From the NCBI GenBank assembly GCA_018261755.1, contig JAGTRJ010000017.1, positions 1 to 64,000 of the forward strand: DNA of 64,000 nucleotides, in the 5' to 3' direction. The notes beneath the pieces are model-generated. The model saw nothing but the letters and a program-made list of their open reading frames with translations. It was not told the DNA's origin and made no database searches. Made by a program: the position numbers and the translations under genes. Shown piece by piece: positions 9,764 to 18,773 of the stretch; position 1 is the first letter of the stretch, and every line of letters begins with the position of its first letter. This stretch comes from Burkholderiaceae bacterium. GTDB taxonomy: Bacteria > Pseudomonadota > Gammaproteobacteria > Burkholderiales > Burkholderiaceae_D.

Positions 9764-11053
9764 ATGACAACCCGCAACGAACGCCTTTTTTCCCGTGCGC
9801 AAGCCAGCATTCCTGGCGGCGTGAACTCGCCGGTGCGCGCCTTCCGCTCAGTCGGCGGCACGCCGCGTTTCATCACCGATGCCGACGGACCGTATTTTCG
9901 CGATGCCGATGGCCGGCGCTACATCGATTACATCGGTTCCTGGGGGCCGGCGATTGTAGGCCATGCGCATCCTGAGGTGGTGGCTGCGGTGCAGGCGGCG
10001 GCGGCGCGCGGGCTGAGCTTCGGTGCGCCGACCGAAGGCGAAATCGAACTGGCTGAAACGCTGTGCCGGCTGGTGCCGTCGGTCGAGCAGGTGCGGCTGG
10101 TATCGTCCGGCACAGAGGCGACGATGAGCGCGTTGCGGCTGGCGCGCGGCGCGACCGGGCGCGATTTGATCGTCAAGTTCGAAGGCTGCTACCACGGCCA
10201 TGCCGATTCGTTGCTGGTGAAGGCCGGCAGCGGCCTGTTGACCTTCGGTAACCCGACCTCCGCCGGCGTGCCGGCGGATTTCGCCCGGCACACGCTGGTA
10301 CTTTCATACAACGATGTGCAGCAACTGGAAGAGGCCTTCCGCCAGCGCGGTAGCGAAATCGCGTGCGTGATCGTCGAGGCGGTTGCAGGCAACATGAATC
10401 TGGTACGGGCCACGCCGGCATTCTTGCAGGCGATGCGCCGGCTGTGTTCCGAATACGGTGCGGTGCTGATTTTCGATGAAGTGATGACCGGTTTTCGCGT
10501 TGGGCTTGGCGGCGCGCAGGCGCTCTTTGGCATAGCGCCGGACATGACTTGCCTCGGCAAGGTGATCGGCGGCGGCCTGCCGGTGGCGGCATTTGGCGGC
10601 CGGCGCGAACTGATGGCGCATCTGGCGCCGCTGGGGCCGGTGTATCAGGCCGGCACGCTGTCGGGCAATCCGGTCGCGGTCGCGGCCGGGATGGCCACGC
10701 TGAAGCTGGTGCAGGCGCCCGGCTTTTACGACCGGCTGGCGGCGCAAACGCGCAAGCTGGCCGATGGCTTGACCGTCGCGGCCCGGGAAGCGGGCGTGCC
10801 GTTTTGCGCCGACGCGGTGGGCGGCATGTTCGGGCTGTATTTCGCGCCATCGGTGCCGGCAGACTTTGCCGGCGTGATGGCGTGCGACGTGCCGCGCTTC
10901 AATGCGTTTTTCCATGCGATGCTGGAGCAGGGCGCGTATTTCGCGCCCTCGGCGTTCGAGGCCGGGTTCGTGTCAGCCGCGCATGACAACGCGGCGATTG
11001 AAGCGACGCTGGCGGCGGCGCGTAATGCGTTTGCGCGGCTGGCGGCCGGTTAA
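9764..11053 (+). CDS. hemL: Glutamate-1-semialdehyde 2,1-aminomutase
   Basis: A 429-residue PLP enzyme converting glutamate-1-semialdehyde to 5-aminolevulinate, the second C5-pathway step to haem. The start at [13 protein letters not shown] matches the family N-terminus; the frame is open for 33 codons upstream but that part is not family-like. Signature segments are [39 protein letters not shown], and [13 protein letters not shown] with the PLP-contacting Asp. The Schiff-base lysine is Lys266 (CLGKVIGGG), one position from the Escherichia coli residue. It is monocistronic, divergent from pilG, and followed by interspersed element copy A. Confidence 0.96.
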   Translation: MTTRNERLFSRAQASIPGGVNSPVRAFRSVGGTPRFITDADGPYFRDADGRRYIDYIGSWGPAIVGHAHPEVVAAVQAAAARGLSFGAPTEGEIELAETLCRLVPSVEQVRLVSSGTEATMSALRLARGATGRDLIVKFEGCYHGHADSLLVKAGSGLLTFGNPTSAGVPADFARHTLVLSYNDVQQLEEAFRQRGSEIACVIVEAVAGNMNLVRATPAFLQAMRRLCSEYGAVLIFDEVMTGFRVGLGGAQALFGIAPDMTCLGKVIGGGLPVAAFGGRRELMAHLAPLGPVYQAGTLSGNPVAVAAGMATLKLVQAPGFYDRLAAQTRKLADGLTVAAREAGVPFCADAVGGMFGLYFAPSVPADFAGVMACDVPRFNAFFHAMLEQGAYFAPSAFEAGFVSAAHDNAAIEATLAAARNAFARLAAG

Positions 11054-11390
11054 ACCCGGTGCGTTGCCGTGGCTTGGGGTTGTCGTTGCCATGGTTGCTG
11101 CGCCCAAATAACTGACCAGGCGGCAATTTTCGTTCAATTAGGTCGAAAAATATACTCCGCCCTGTATTTAAAAACAGCCCGTAAAACTGTGGCACTGCGG
11201 GTTGTTTTGGCTATATACCCCATGGAAATGGCGAGGTCGCAACAGGTGGTTGAGCGGGATGATGCGCGGGGCACTATCGCCGCATCGGTGTTGAGCGTGG
11301 ATGCTGGCGCTAGCGTGCGCCGCACACCAGCTGCACAGGATTTCATCTGCGCTGCAATGACATGGCCGGCATCACGGGCGCGGTGTGACG
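11054..11390. other. Convergent intergenic region hemL/corA
   Basis: 337 bases between the stops of hemL (plus) and corA (minus). The first 47 bases show nothing recognisable, 11101-11221 is element copy A, and 11222-11390 holds no gene, RNA or clear hairpin terminator that I can support. Confidence 0.7.
11101..11221 (-). repeat. Interspersed intergenic element, copy A (full length)
   Basis: Read on the minus strand it starts GGGGTATATAGCCAAAAC, contains GTGCCACAGTTTTAC, GGCTGTTTTTAAATAC and GGAGTATATTTTTCG, and ends GGTCAGTTATTTGGG. It shares these blocks, in order and spacing, with copies B, C and E. AAAAC (minus-strand) can pair with GTTTT further on. It lies between convergent hemL and corA. 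Confidence 0.85.
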
Positions 11391-12359
11391 CTATTTCAGC
11401 CAGCCGCGCTTGCGGAAATACCAGAATGGCGCAATCGCGCTGCACAGCATCAGAGCCAGCGAGAACGGATAGCCGTACGCCCATTCCAGTTCCGGGAACC
11501 ACGATTTGAAGTTCATGCCGTAGATGCTGGCGATCAGGGTCGGTGGCAGGAACACTACGCTCGCGACCGAGAAAATCTTGATGATCTTGTTCTGGTTGAT
11601 GTTGATGAAACCGACGGTCGCATCCATCAGGAAGTTGATTTTGTCGAACAGGAACGAGGTGTGGTTGTCCAGCGATTCGATGTCGCGCAGGATTTGCCGC
11701 GCTTCCTCGAACTGTTCCGAATCCAGCAGCCGTGTGCGCATCAGGAAGCTGACGCCGCGGCGCGTATCCATCATGTTGCGCCGGATGCGGCCGTTCAAGT
11801 CTTCTTCCTGCGCGATCAGGCTCAGGGTGGAGGCGGCATCTGCATCGGAAAACTCTTCCTGCAGTACGCGCCGGCTGACTTCTTCCAGCGTGACGTAAAT
11901 ACCTTCGAGCGCATCGGCCGAATATTCGGCATCGGTCGCGTACAGGTCGAGCAGCACGTCCTTGTAATCGGTGATGTAGCCGGGGCGCGACCGGGCGCGC
12001 AGCCGCACCAGCCGGAATACCGGCAAATCTTCGTTGTGGACCGAGAACAGCTTGCCGCGCGCGAGGATGAACGCGACCGTGACCGCGGTTGACGGGCCGT
12101 CGTCTTCATCCAGCAGGAAATCGGTGCGCAGGTGCAGGTCGCCGTTTTCCGCTTCGTAGTAACGCGCGGAGGCTTCGATGTCCTTGACGTCGTCCTCATC
12201 CGGCAATGTCACGCCGTAGATGGTCTTGACCCAGCCGCGCTCTTCGTCGTTCGGATCGGTCAGGTCAACCCAGACCGGATCGATGTTCAGCAAATCGGCG
12301 CGCGACTCGATTGGCACCTGGTTCAAGCGTCCGTTTTGCAGTACGAATACGTTAATCAT
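11391..12359 (-). CDS. corA: CorA-family magnesium/cobalt transporter
   Basis: A 322-residue inner-membrane divalent-cation channel. The start is placed at MINVFVLQNGRL; the open frame extends 35 codons upstream but that segment is not family-like. The long N-terminal cytoplasmic domain ends in two transmembrane helices near the C-terminus, with the pore signature Gly-Met-Asn at residues 281-283 (IYGMNFKSWFPELEW) between them and a basic tail (YFRKRGWLK). Length and tail are typical of proteobacterial CorA. It is convergent with hemL and is probably a single-gene unit. Confidence 0.94.
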   Translation of the reverse strand: MINVFVLQNGRLNQVPIESRADLLNIDPVWVDLTDPNDEERGWVKTIYGVTLPDEDDVKDIEASARYYEAENGDLHLRTDFLLDEDDGPSTAVTVAFILARGKLFSVHNEDLPVFRLVRLRARSRPGYITDYKDVLLDLYATDAEYSADALEGIYVTLEEVSRRVLQEEFSDADAASTLSLIAQEEDLNGRIRRNMMDTRRGVSFLMRTRLLDSEQFEEARQILRDIESLDNHTSFLFDKINFLMDATVGFININQNKIIKIFSVASVVFLPPTLIASIYGMNFKSWFPELEWAYGYPFSLALMLCSAIAPFWYFRKRGWLK

Positions 12360-12518
12360 CGGCGGGTCGTTGTTGACTTGTGTTCGGGAAAATGTACGGC
12401 CGCTTTGGCATGCGACAAATGCACGCGCTTCACGGCACCAAAACTGGCGCAAGTGTACTTTCAACAGTGAACGGCGGCAAGCGCGGCAACCGCCGCTGAC
12501 GAATGGCGTTGTTTGCGG

Positions 12519-13226
12519 TCAGGGCAGTTCAGCCGCGCCCATGCGGCGCAGGATGGTATTGGTGCGGCGGGACAGGTAGGCCGAATCCAGGTTCTTGCCG
12601 TAGACGCGCGGCCGCGGCAGCAGTACCGCCAGCTTGGCCGCCTGCTGCGCGCTCAGCGCTGAAGCCGGAATCCGGTAGTAGTGCCGCGCGGCCGCTTCGG
12701 CGCCGAACACGCCGGTGCCGAACTCGACCACGTTCAGGTAAATCTCGAAAATCCGCTCCTTGTCCATCAGAAATTCGAGCATGTAGGTGATGACGAATTC
12801 CTGCCCCTTGCGGATGTAGCTGCGCGAACCGGACAGGAACAGGTTCTTCGCCAGTTGCTGCGTGATGGTCGAACCGCCAGCGACGACCTTGCCTTTCTTC
12901 GAGTTCTTTTCGTACGCCTTCATCAGCGCATCCCAGTCCACGCCCTCATGCTCGGAAAAGTTCGAATCCTCGGACGCGATCACCGCCCGCTTCAGATTGC
13001 TCGAAATGCGCTCGTATGGCACCCACTGGTGCTTGAGTTTCGCCTTCGGGTTCTTTTTCTGCAGTTCGGCCAGTTGCGCCCGCATGAAGCTGGTCGAGGT
13101 CGGATTGTGATCGACCCACCACCAGATTTGGGCGAAGAAATAACCTTGCACCAGCACGAACAGCACCAGTGGCGCGGCGATGAGCCACCACCGGTATTTG
13201 CGCCAGAACAGCACTAGCCGTTTCAT
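12519..13226 (-). CDS. mtgA: Monofunctional biosynthetic peptidoglycan transglycosylase
   Basis: A 235-residue GT51 glycosyltransferase that polymerises lipid II without a transpeptidase domain. One N-terminal TM (WWLIAAPLVLFVLVQGYFF) anchors it in the inner membrane. GT51 motifs follow: the catalytic-Glu motif ASEDSNFSEHEGVDW, GGSTITQQLAKNLFL, and KERIFEIYLNVVEFG. The start at MKRLVLFWRKYRWW is chosen because the upstream extension overlaps aroE and lacks family character. It lies 13 bases after the aroE stop on the same strand; aroE-mtgA adjacency is common in Burkholderiales. Confidence 0.94.
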   Translation of the reverse strand: MKRLVLFWRKYRWWLIAAPLVLFVLVQGYFFAQIWWWVDHNPTSTSFMRAQLAELQKKNPKAKLKHQWVPYERISSNLKRAVIASEDSNFSEHEGVDWDALMKAYEKNSKKGKVVAGGSTITQQLAKNLFLSGSRSYIRKGQEFVITYMLEFLMDKERIFEIYLNVVEFGTGVFGAEAAARHYYRIPASALSAQQAAKLAVLLPRPRVYGKNLDSAYLSRRTNTILRRMGAAELP

Positions 13227-13239
13227 GCGAGTGACGGGA

Positions 13240-14070
13240 TTACGCTTGCAGCAGCGCGCGCAGCGCAGCCAGCACCGGTGCGGTATCCGGACGCACGCCG
13301 CGCCAGACGAAGAACGATTCGGCCGCCTGTTCGACCAGCATCCCCAGCCCGTCGCGCGTAGCCGCGCCATGCTGCGCGGCGAATTGCATGAAGCGCGTCG
13401 GCTCCTTGCCGTACACCATGTCGATCACCAGCACGCCGGGGTGGAACAGGCTGGCCGGCACCGCCGGCATGTCGTCCGACAGTCCGGCCGAGGTGCCGTT
13501 GACGATCAGGTCGAACCGGTCTTTCAGCTCACCAAACGCGCAGGCGTCGATGGCGATGTGGCTACCGCCGGAAAATCGCTGCGCCAGTTCGAACGCCTTG
13601 CCGACCGTGCGGTTGGCAATGGTCAATGCGGCTGGCGACTGTTCCAGAAACGGCAGGATCACGCCGCGCGCGGCGCCGCCCGCGCCCAAGAGCAAAATGC
13701 GCTTGCCCGCCAGCGGCACGCCGGCGTTGGCTACGATATCGTTCACCAGCCCGATGCCATCGGTGTTGTCGCCGAGGATCACGTCGCCGTCGAAGCGCAG
13801 CGTGTTGACCGCGCCGGCCGCGTCCGCGCGTTTGGTCAGCGCGGTCGCCATCTCGAACGCTTCCAGCTTGAACGGCACGGTGACATTCAGCCCGCGCCCG
13901 CCGTGTGCGACGAATTCGCGCACCGTGGCGGCAAAGCCGTCCAGCGGCGCCAGCAGCCGTTCATAGCTCAGGTTCTGCCCGGTCTGGGCGGCAAAGCGCG
14001 CATGGATTTCCGGCGACTTGCTGTGGGCGATCGGGTTGCCGATGACGGCGTAGCGGTCGGGGCTGGTCAT
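13240..14070 (-). CDS. aroE: Shikimate dehydrogenase (NADP+)
   Basis: A 276-residue enzyme reducing 3-dehydroshikimate to shikimate. The substrate-binding motif [13 protein letters not shown] is at residues ~11-23, the catalytic Lys is in [11 protein letters not shown], and [11 protein letters not shown] contributes the catalytic Asp. The NADP site is [12 protein letters not shown] with NRT (IANRTVGKA) as the phosphate-binding element. It starts 10 bases after the TonB-like gene ends, and mtgA follows, so the three probably form one operon. Confidence 0.96.
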   Translation of the reverse strand: MTSPDRYAVIGNPIAHSKSPEIHARFAAQTGQNLSYERLLAPLDGFAATVREFVAHGGRGLNVTVPFKLEAFEMATALTKRADAAGAVNTLRFDGDVILGDNTDGIGLVNDIVANAGVPLAGKRILLLGAGGAARGVILPFLEQSPAALTIANRTVGKAFELAQRFSGGSHIAIDACAFGELKDRFDLIVNGTSAGLSDDMPAVPASLFHPGVLVIDMVYGKEPTRFMQFAAQHGAATRDGLGMLVEQAAESFFVWRGVRPDTAPVLAALRALLQA

Positions 14071-14079
14071 ATGTCGAAC

Positions 14080-14991
14080 CTATCGGATATCGGCATGGAG
14101 GGCTTGCTCACGCGTGAACGTGAACCGGGTCATCACAATCCACAGATCGTCGCCGCCATCGGCGCGACGCATGTTCTTCGGGAAACGGCCGAATGGCGCC
14201 GCGCGGCGCACGATGCGGATTGCGGCCGCGTCCAGCGCCGGAATGCCGGACGAGCGTTCGATTTTCGGGCCGCCTTCCTTTTCGTACAGCGAGCCGTCAT
14301 GGAAAACCGGAATCGAAATCGTCAGCTCGCCATATAGCTTTTTATCGCCATCCTGCGGAAAATTCAGCGTGCCGATGTCTTCGATCCGCTTTTGCATCGT
14401 CTTGTAATACATCGCGTATTCGACCCGCTGGGTGCTGGGCGAAATGAAGGTCTTCCTCGGCTTCTTGTTCTGATCCTCGATCGTGCGGCCGATTTCCGCC
14501 GCCCGGCGCGCCAGCATGCGCGTGCTTTCTGTCGCATCGGCACCGCCCGGCTGCTGCGCCGGCTCCGGCGTCTTGCGGCCGTTTTTCGGCGGCGCGCCGT
14601 ACAGGCCGCTTTGCCGGATCTGCGCCATCAGTTTCTGCTGCTGCTGCTGCAACTCCTCCATCCGCTTGCGCGACAGCTTGAGACTATCGCCATCTTCATG
14701 TCGGCCCATGTCCGGCAGCGGCGATTTCGCGCGCCCGGCATCGGCATGGCCGCCGCCGTCGAGGTCGGCTTGCGCCAGCGCGTCCGGATTGGTCGGGCTT
14801 TTGCTGTGGCGCGCATTCACCAGCACCACTTCCAGATCAGGATTGGCCGGCGGCAGGCGGAACGTTTCCGGCGAGATGAAGCGCACCGACAGCAAAACGG
14901 CGTGCGTGATCACCGACAGCGCGATGGCAATCGACAGGTTTCGGTTTTGTTGCAGCAATAGCTTCACGCGCGAATCATCCGGATGGCACAA
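14080..14991 (-). CDS. TonB-like energy transducer protein
   Basis: About 300 residues with TonB layout: one N-terminal TM (IAIALSVITHAVLLSVRF), a polar Gln/Lys-rich middle including a coiled-coil-prone Gln run, and a C-terminal TonB-like domain (YGELTISIPVFHDGSLYE, ALDAAAIRIVRRAAPFG). It probably spans the periplasm and transmits or braces force, but no ExbB/ExbD genes are near, so a role in iron uptake is not shown. The start is uncertain: TTG at 14991 has GGAAA just upstream, and GTG at 14967 is an alternative. It precedes aroE and mtgA, an arrangement seen in other Burkholderiales. Confidence 0.82.
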   Translation of the reverse strand: MCHPDDSRVKLLLQQNRNLSIAIALSVITHAVLLSVRFISPETFRLPPANPDLEVVLVNARHSKSPTNPDALAQADLDGGGHADAGRAKSPLPDMGRHEDGDSLKLSRKRMEELQQQQQKLMAQIRQSGLYGAPPKNGRKTPEPAQQPGGADATESTRMLARRAAEIGRTIEDQNKKPRKTFISPSTQRVEYAMYYKTMQKRIEDIGTLNFPQDGDKKLYGELTISIPVFHDGSLYEKEGGPKIERSSGIPALDAAAIRIVRRAAPFGRFPKNMRRADGGDDLWIVMTRFTFTREQALHADIR

Positions 14992-15167
14992 TTTCCGGAT
15001 TTTATTCCATTTCCGCGGCGGCGCGTAATGAGCTGTGTAACGATTGGCCGGCTATAACCACCATAACCACCCACATTCGCCCGCGCCACTGGCAGGCCGC
15101 TGAGCGCGCGCCGGGGCTGGCGGTGGCGGCTGGCATGGTCGTGCGGCAAAAATGCAACAGAAATGAT

Positions 15168-15290
15168 GGGGGTATGTGGTCAAAACAACCTGCCGGGCCA
15201 CATTTTTACTGGCTGTTTTTAAATACTGGTGGGAGTATATTTTTGGGCCTAATTGAATAAAAGTTCATTTTCGGTCAGTTATTTTTGCCC
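15168..15290 (+). repeat. Interspersed intergenic element, copy B (full length)
   Basis: Starts GGGGGTATGTGGTCAAAAC, then CGGGCCACATTTTTAC, GGCTGTTTTTAAATACT, GGTGGG, AGTATATTTTTGGG, and ends GGTCAGTTATTTTTG. TGTGG (15175-15179) and CCACA (15198-15202) form an inverted repeat around the core. It lies between two minus-strand genes. Confidence 0.85.
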
Positions 15291-15349
15291 GATTGAGCCC
15301 AATTGCCAGCTGGGGCAGTTATAGGGGCAATTATTGGGGCATTGTGGCG

Positions 15350-15450
15350 GCATCGCCGGCACACGCCGGCCCGAGCCTGATTCAGGCTTGCCGGGGCGAC
15401 GTTGGTCATGCACGCCAGTTTGGCGACCAGGATGCCAGCCTGCGCCGGCA
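15350..15450. repeat. GC-rich inverted-repeat cluster, possible second dispersed repeat type
   Basis: Contains GCCGGCACACGCCGGC, the near-perfect hairpin AGCCTGATTCAGGCT (15374-15388), and ATGCC-N9-GGCAT within GATGCCAGCCTGCGCC and GGCATGACC. Such ATGCC/GGCAT units resemble dispersed Neisseria-type dRS3 or MITE-like repeats, but only one example is in the window so family membership is inference. Confidence 0.4.
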
Positions 15451-15578
15451 TGACCAGCGTTACCACCATTACGAATGGCCAGTCGGCGCCGGTTTGAAAA
15501 AGCGGTGGTGGTGTGCCTGAAATTCTCCGGCAGGCCACCATTTCGCTGCGGTTTGCAAAAACACGGCCGAGTCTGTTT

Positions 15579-17606
15579 TCAGGCGCTAGTGGCGTTGCTG
15601 GCGGTGTCGGCGCCGTTTAGTTCCTTCGATGCGTCGCCATTGCCGTTTTCCGGCTCGGCGGCCATGACTTCCTCTTCCTCGTCTTCGAGACTGGCGTCAT
15701 CATCGGCCGTACCGGAAGTCACTTCGAGCAACCGCGCTTCGACCGTCAGTTCCGCTTCATCCCAGCGGATCAGATCGAGCTTCACCTGCGCGCCGCGCGC
15801 CAGCACCGGCATGCCCGGCAGCCGGATCACCAGCGGAATCGCAACCAGTCGTACCACTTCATCCTTCAGCACCACCGCTTCGACCTGTCTTGCTTCGTGC
15901 TGCGCCAGCCAGCGCAGGCACCAGTAGCGTTCCATCTGCGACTGGAAATCGGCGTAGGCGGCATAGGCGGCATCGAACGCTGACACGATGGCGAACAGGT
16001 TCGCATCCTTGTGCTTGAATGGCGCCACTAGCGGCGCGGCCACGCCTTTTTCGGCGCAGGCGATGATTTGCCACTGGTTGACCAGATCGGTGTAGCGGCG
16101 CAGCGGCGATGTGCTCCATGCATATTGATCGACCCCCAGCCCCTGATGTGGTGCCGCGTGCGTGACCATCCGTACCTGCATCTTGCCGCCCCAGCCGGTG
16201 CGGTTCTGGCTGCGGTAGATGCCGGGCACGCCATGCTCGTGCAGCAGCTTGCCCCAGGAACTGTTGGCGAAAATCATCAGTTCGGCCACGATCTTGTCCA
16301 GCGGCGCGCCGCGCTGGCGACGCTCGATCGTGACCACGCCGTTTTCGACGTAGAAATTGAAATCGACCCGGTTGGTCTGTTCCGGTTTCAGGCCGAACCC
16401 TTCGCGTTTGGCCATCCGCGCCTGTTCCAGCGCCTGCGCCCATTGCCACAGCAGCGCGATCTCGGCCTTGTGCGGATAGTCGCCTTCGTTCGCCGCCAGG
16501 CTTTCCGGCGTGATCAGGTGATCCAGATCGTTGTGCCGCAGGTTGCTGGCCACCGGCACCCGTTCGACCTTGGTTTCTGTTGCCAGCACGGACCAGTCGG
16601 TCGGATCGAGCGTGGCATACAGCGACAGCGCGGGTCGCGCCTGACCGGCGCCAAGCGTGTAGCGATCGACCAGTTCATCCGGCAGCATCGTGATCTTGTC
16701 GCCCGGCATGTAAACGGTCGACAACCGGTGGCGCGCGATGTTGTCCAGCAGGTCGTCCGGGCGGATGCCCAGCCCGGGCGCGGCGATGTGGATGCCGACC
16801 TTGATCTTGCCGTCCGGCAGCGTCGTGACCGACATCGCATCGTCGATCTCGGTCGTGGTCACGTCGTCGATCGAGAACGCCTGCACTTCGGCGACAGGCA
16901 GTGAATCCGGCAGTGGCGGCAGCTCGACTGGCGCAAACCCGGTGCCCCTGGGGAAATATTCGAACAGGAATTTCGACAGATGCAGATCGAATGGCGATCC
17001 CACGCCGCCGGTCGCCAGCATCAATTGCTGCGGCGAGGTATGCAGTTCGTCGCAGGCAGCTTCCAGCGCCTTGTATTCGATGCTGTTCTTGTCCGGCTTG
17101 AGCAGCAGTTGCAACGCCAGCGGGCGCATCGCTTCCGGCAGCGTGCCCGCCTTCAGTTGCTCCACGTACTGCGCCTGGATGATCGCCTGCTGCTTCTTGC
17201 GCTCGATGCCGGCCAGCGCAGCCTTCAGCGAGCTTTCCGGCGCCGCCTTGTAGCGCCCCTTGCCCTTGCGGTAGAAATACATCGGCGCGGCGTGCAGCCG
17301 CATCAGCAGGCCGGCCGCCTCGTGCGGCAGCGGTTCGTGGCCGTAATATTCCTGGCCCAGATCGGTAAAGCCGAATTCATCTTCGCCCGCGACTTCCCAC
17401 AGGAAATCGAGGTCGATCTCGGCCGCGGCCGCTTTCGCGTCTTCCAGCAGGTGTTCTGGCGTCTGGTTCGCGTATTGCACCAGCACGTCCCTGGCGCGCA
17501 CCTTGGTGCGCTTGCCGCCGGGAAGTTCGACCTGATACGACTCGCCCGCATGGGACAGCACGGTGCCGGTCTTGAAATCGCCGGATTCTTCAAAAAACAG
17601 ATTCAT
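15579..17606 (-). CDS. RNB-domain (RNase II/R-like) 3'-5' exoribonuclease
   Basis: A 675-residue RNase II-superfamily protein. An N-terminal RNA-binding region precedes the catalytic RNB domain, whose Asp cluster is visible in FSIDDVTTTEIDDAMSV, followed by GIHIAAPG and the MPGDKITMLPDELVDRYTLG stretch. The C-terminal part ends in an acidic tail (DDDASLEDEEEEV). It lacks the long N-terminal domains and basic tail of RNase R, so it is a shorter RNase II-like form. The start is the ATG at 17606; a TTG two codons upstream is less likely. ubiC lies 14 bases upstream on the same strand. Confidence 0.9.
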   Translation of the reverse strand: MNLFFEESGDFKTGTVLSHAGESYQVELPGGKRTKVRARDVLVQYANQTPEHLLEDAKAAAAEIDLDFLWEVAGEDEFGFTDLGQEYYGHEPLPHEAAGLLMRLHAAPMYFYRKGKGRYKAAPESSLKAALAGIERKKQQAIIQAQYVEQLKAGTLPEAMRPLALQLLLKPDKNSIEYKALEAACDELHTSPQQLMLATGGVGSPFDLHLSKFLFEYFPRGTGFAPVELPPLPDSLPVAEVQAFSIDDVTTTEIDDAMSVTTLPDGKIKVGIHIAAPGLGIRPDDLLDNIARHRLSTVYMPGDKITMLPDELVDRYTLGAGQARPALSLYATLDPTDWSVLATETKVERVPVASNLRHNDLDHLITPESLAANEGDYPHKAEIALLWQWAQALEQARMAKREGFGLKPEQTNRVDFNFYVENGVVTIERRQRGAPLDKIVAELMIFANSSWGKLLHEHGVPGIYRSQNRTGWGGKMQVRMVTHAAPHQGLGVDQYAWSTSPLRRYTDLVNQWQIIACAEKGVAAPLVAPFKHKDANLFAIVSAFDAAYAAYADFQSQMERYWCLRWLAQHEARQVEAVVLKDEVVRLVAIPLVIRLPGMPVLARGAQVKLDLIRWDEAELTVEARLLEVTSGTADDDASLEDEEEEVMAAEPENGNGDASKELNGADTASNATSA

Positions 17607-17619
17607 GTTCAACCAACTT

Positions 17620-18156
17620 TTATAAATTCACGATGCCGGGCAGGAAAACCTCGGTTACCAGCATCAAGCCATTCTTGCGCCGAAACAGACACCGGCGCGC
17701 ATGCAGCCGCGATTCTATCCGTTCTGCCGGCAGCGCGGCGCACAGCCGTCGTACTATCGGGTGCCGGCCATCAAGTCGCGCAAACTGCAACCGCCCTCGT
17801 GCGACTTGCGGGTCGCCAAACAGTAATTCGCCCAGTGAGCGTTCGCCCAGTGCGCCGAAGGTCGGCCAATCGGCCATCGACGCCAGCGGCACGACGGTGT
17901 GAGCAAACACTACCGGCTTGCCACCGCAATGCAGCAGCACTTCGCGCACGCGGGCCATTCCCCGCGGTTGGCTGATGATAGCTGCTTCGTCGGCCAGGCA
18001 GGGTTCGCGCCGTTGTTTCAGGCGCTGTACCCGGAACGGCGAACCGTGCCGCCGCAGCCGGGCCGTCAGCGACGTTTCAAGCGTCAGCCAGCCACGCAGC
18101 GCTTGTGGGCAGGTGGCGTTGATGTGCGAATGCCAACGGTTGCGCGCAGTGGGCAT
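17620..18156 (-). CDS. ubiC: Chorismate--pyruvate lyase
   Basis: A 178-residue UbiC-family protein that releases 4-hydroxybenzoate from chorismate for ubiquinone synthesis. Family features are WLTLETSLTARLRRHG near the N-terminus, VREVLLHCGGKPVVFAHTVVP in the middle with the substrate-contacting Arg, and LGELLFGD with the conserved acidic end of the C-terminal region. The ATG shares one base with the stop of the upstream esterase gene (TAATG), showing translational coupling. Confidence 0.9.
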   Translation of the reverse strand: MPTARNRWHSHINATCPQALRGWLTLETSLTARLRRHGSPFRVQRLKQRREPCLADEAAIISQPRGMARVREVLLHCGGKPVVFAHTVVPLASMADWPTFGALGERSLGELLFGDPQVARGRLQFARLDGRHPIVRRLCAALPAERIESRLHARRCLFRRKNGLMLVTEVFLPGIVNL

Positions 18157-18773
18157 TACCGCGCATCCCTGTTGCTGCTGATGTTGGCTGCATCTATACC
18201 ACCATAGGCCAGCACCTCATCCAGATACTGTTCAAAACCGGTCAGGCCGTGGTCGCTACCGTCGATGATAGTTTGCCTTGCGCCCGGATAGTGCGCGACC
18301 ATCTCGCGCCAGTCGAGCAGTTCGTCGCCGGTGGCGGCGATCAGCCAGTAGCGCTCCGGGCGCGTAATCCGCTCGACCTTCAGCGCCAGCAGGTCATCGA
18401 CGTATTCCGGTTTGAATTCGAACGGTTCATTCGTGTGGAAGGTGGTGGTGGCGCCGAGAAACTGCGCCATGTTGGCCGGGATGCCGGTCATCGGATTGAG
18501 CAGCACCGCGCGACAGCCGAGCTTTTCTGCCAGCCAGGTGGCGTAGTAGCCGCCGAGCGATGAGCCAATCAGCGTGATTTGCTCCGGCATGAATGGGGTC
18601 AGCAGTGTTTGCAATAATTGCGCTGATTCTTTTGGAGATGCCGGCAACTGCGGGCAAATGTATCGATCTTCCGCTTTTAGTTGCGCCATCCGCTGCGCGC
18701 ACAATTGCGCCTTGAATGATTGCGGTGATGAGCGGAATCCGTGCAGATAAACGATTATGTTATTGTTTTGCAT
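18156..18773 (-). CDS. yqiA: YqiA/YcfP-family alpha/beta-hydrolase (esterase)
   Basis: A 205-residue small serine esterase. The oxyanion motif is VYLHGFRSSPQSFKA near residue 8 and the nucleophile elbow is GSSLGGYYATWLAEK. Catalytic His is probably in DGSDHGLTGFEQYLDEVL near the C-terminus. YqiA cleaves palmitoyl-CoA and short esters in E. coli; the physiological substrate is not known here. It overlaps mpl by 19 bases upstream and ubiC by one base downstream, so mpl-yqiA-ubiC-RNB is probably one operon. Confidence 0.85.
   Translation of the reverse strand: MQNNNIIVYLHGFRSSPQSFKAQLCAQRMAQLKAEDRYICPQLPASPKESAQLLQTLLTPFMPEQITLIGSSLGGYYATWLAEKLGCRAVLLNPMTGIPANMAQFLGATTTFHTNEPFEFKPEYVDDLLALKVERITRPERYWLIAATGDELLDWREMVAHYPGARQTIIDGSDHGLTGFEQYLDEVLAYGGIDAANISSNRDAR

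Larger units (their letters stand above)
14992..15578. other. 587-base intergenic region between the RNB gene and the TonB-like gene
   Basis: Holds element copy B (15168-15290) and then GC-rich inverted repeats (15350-15450). The first 175 bases should contain the promoter of the TonB-like/aroE/mtgA unit but I see no convincing hexamers. The open frames here have no protein-like composition and I do not call a gene. Confidence 0.65.

Noticed and set aside
15168-15290. Interspersed element as a simple rho-independent terminator
   Set aside because: The dyad stem is AT-rich and weak, the unit is ~120 bases with conserved non-stem blocks, and one copy (C) lies between codirectional genes with the T-run oriented away from the upstream gene.
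15275-15541. 88-codon minus-strand frame in the RNB/TonB-like gap
   Set aside because: Runs through repeat sequences, has no ribosome site and no conserved features.
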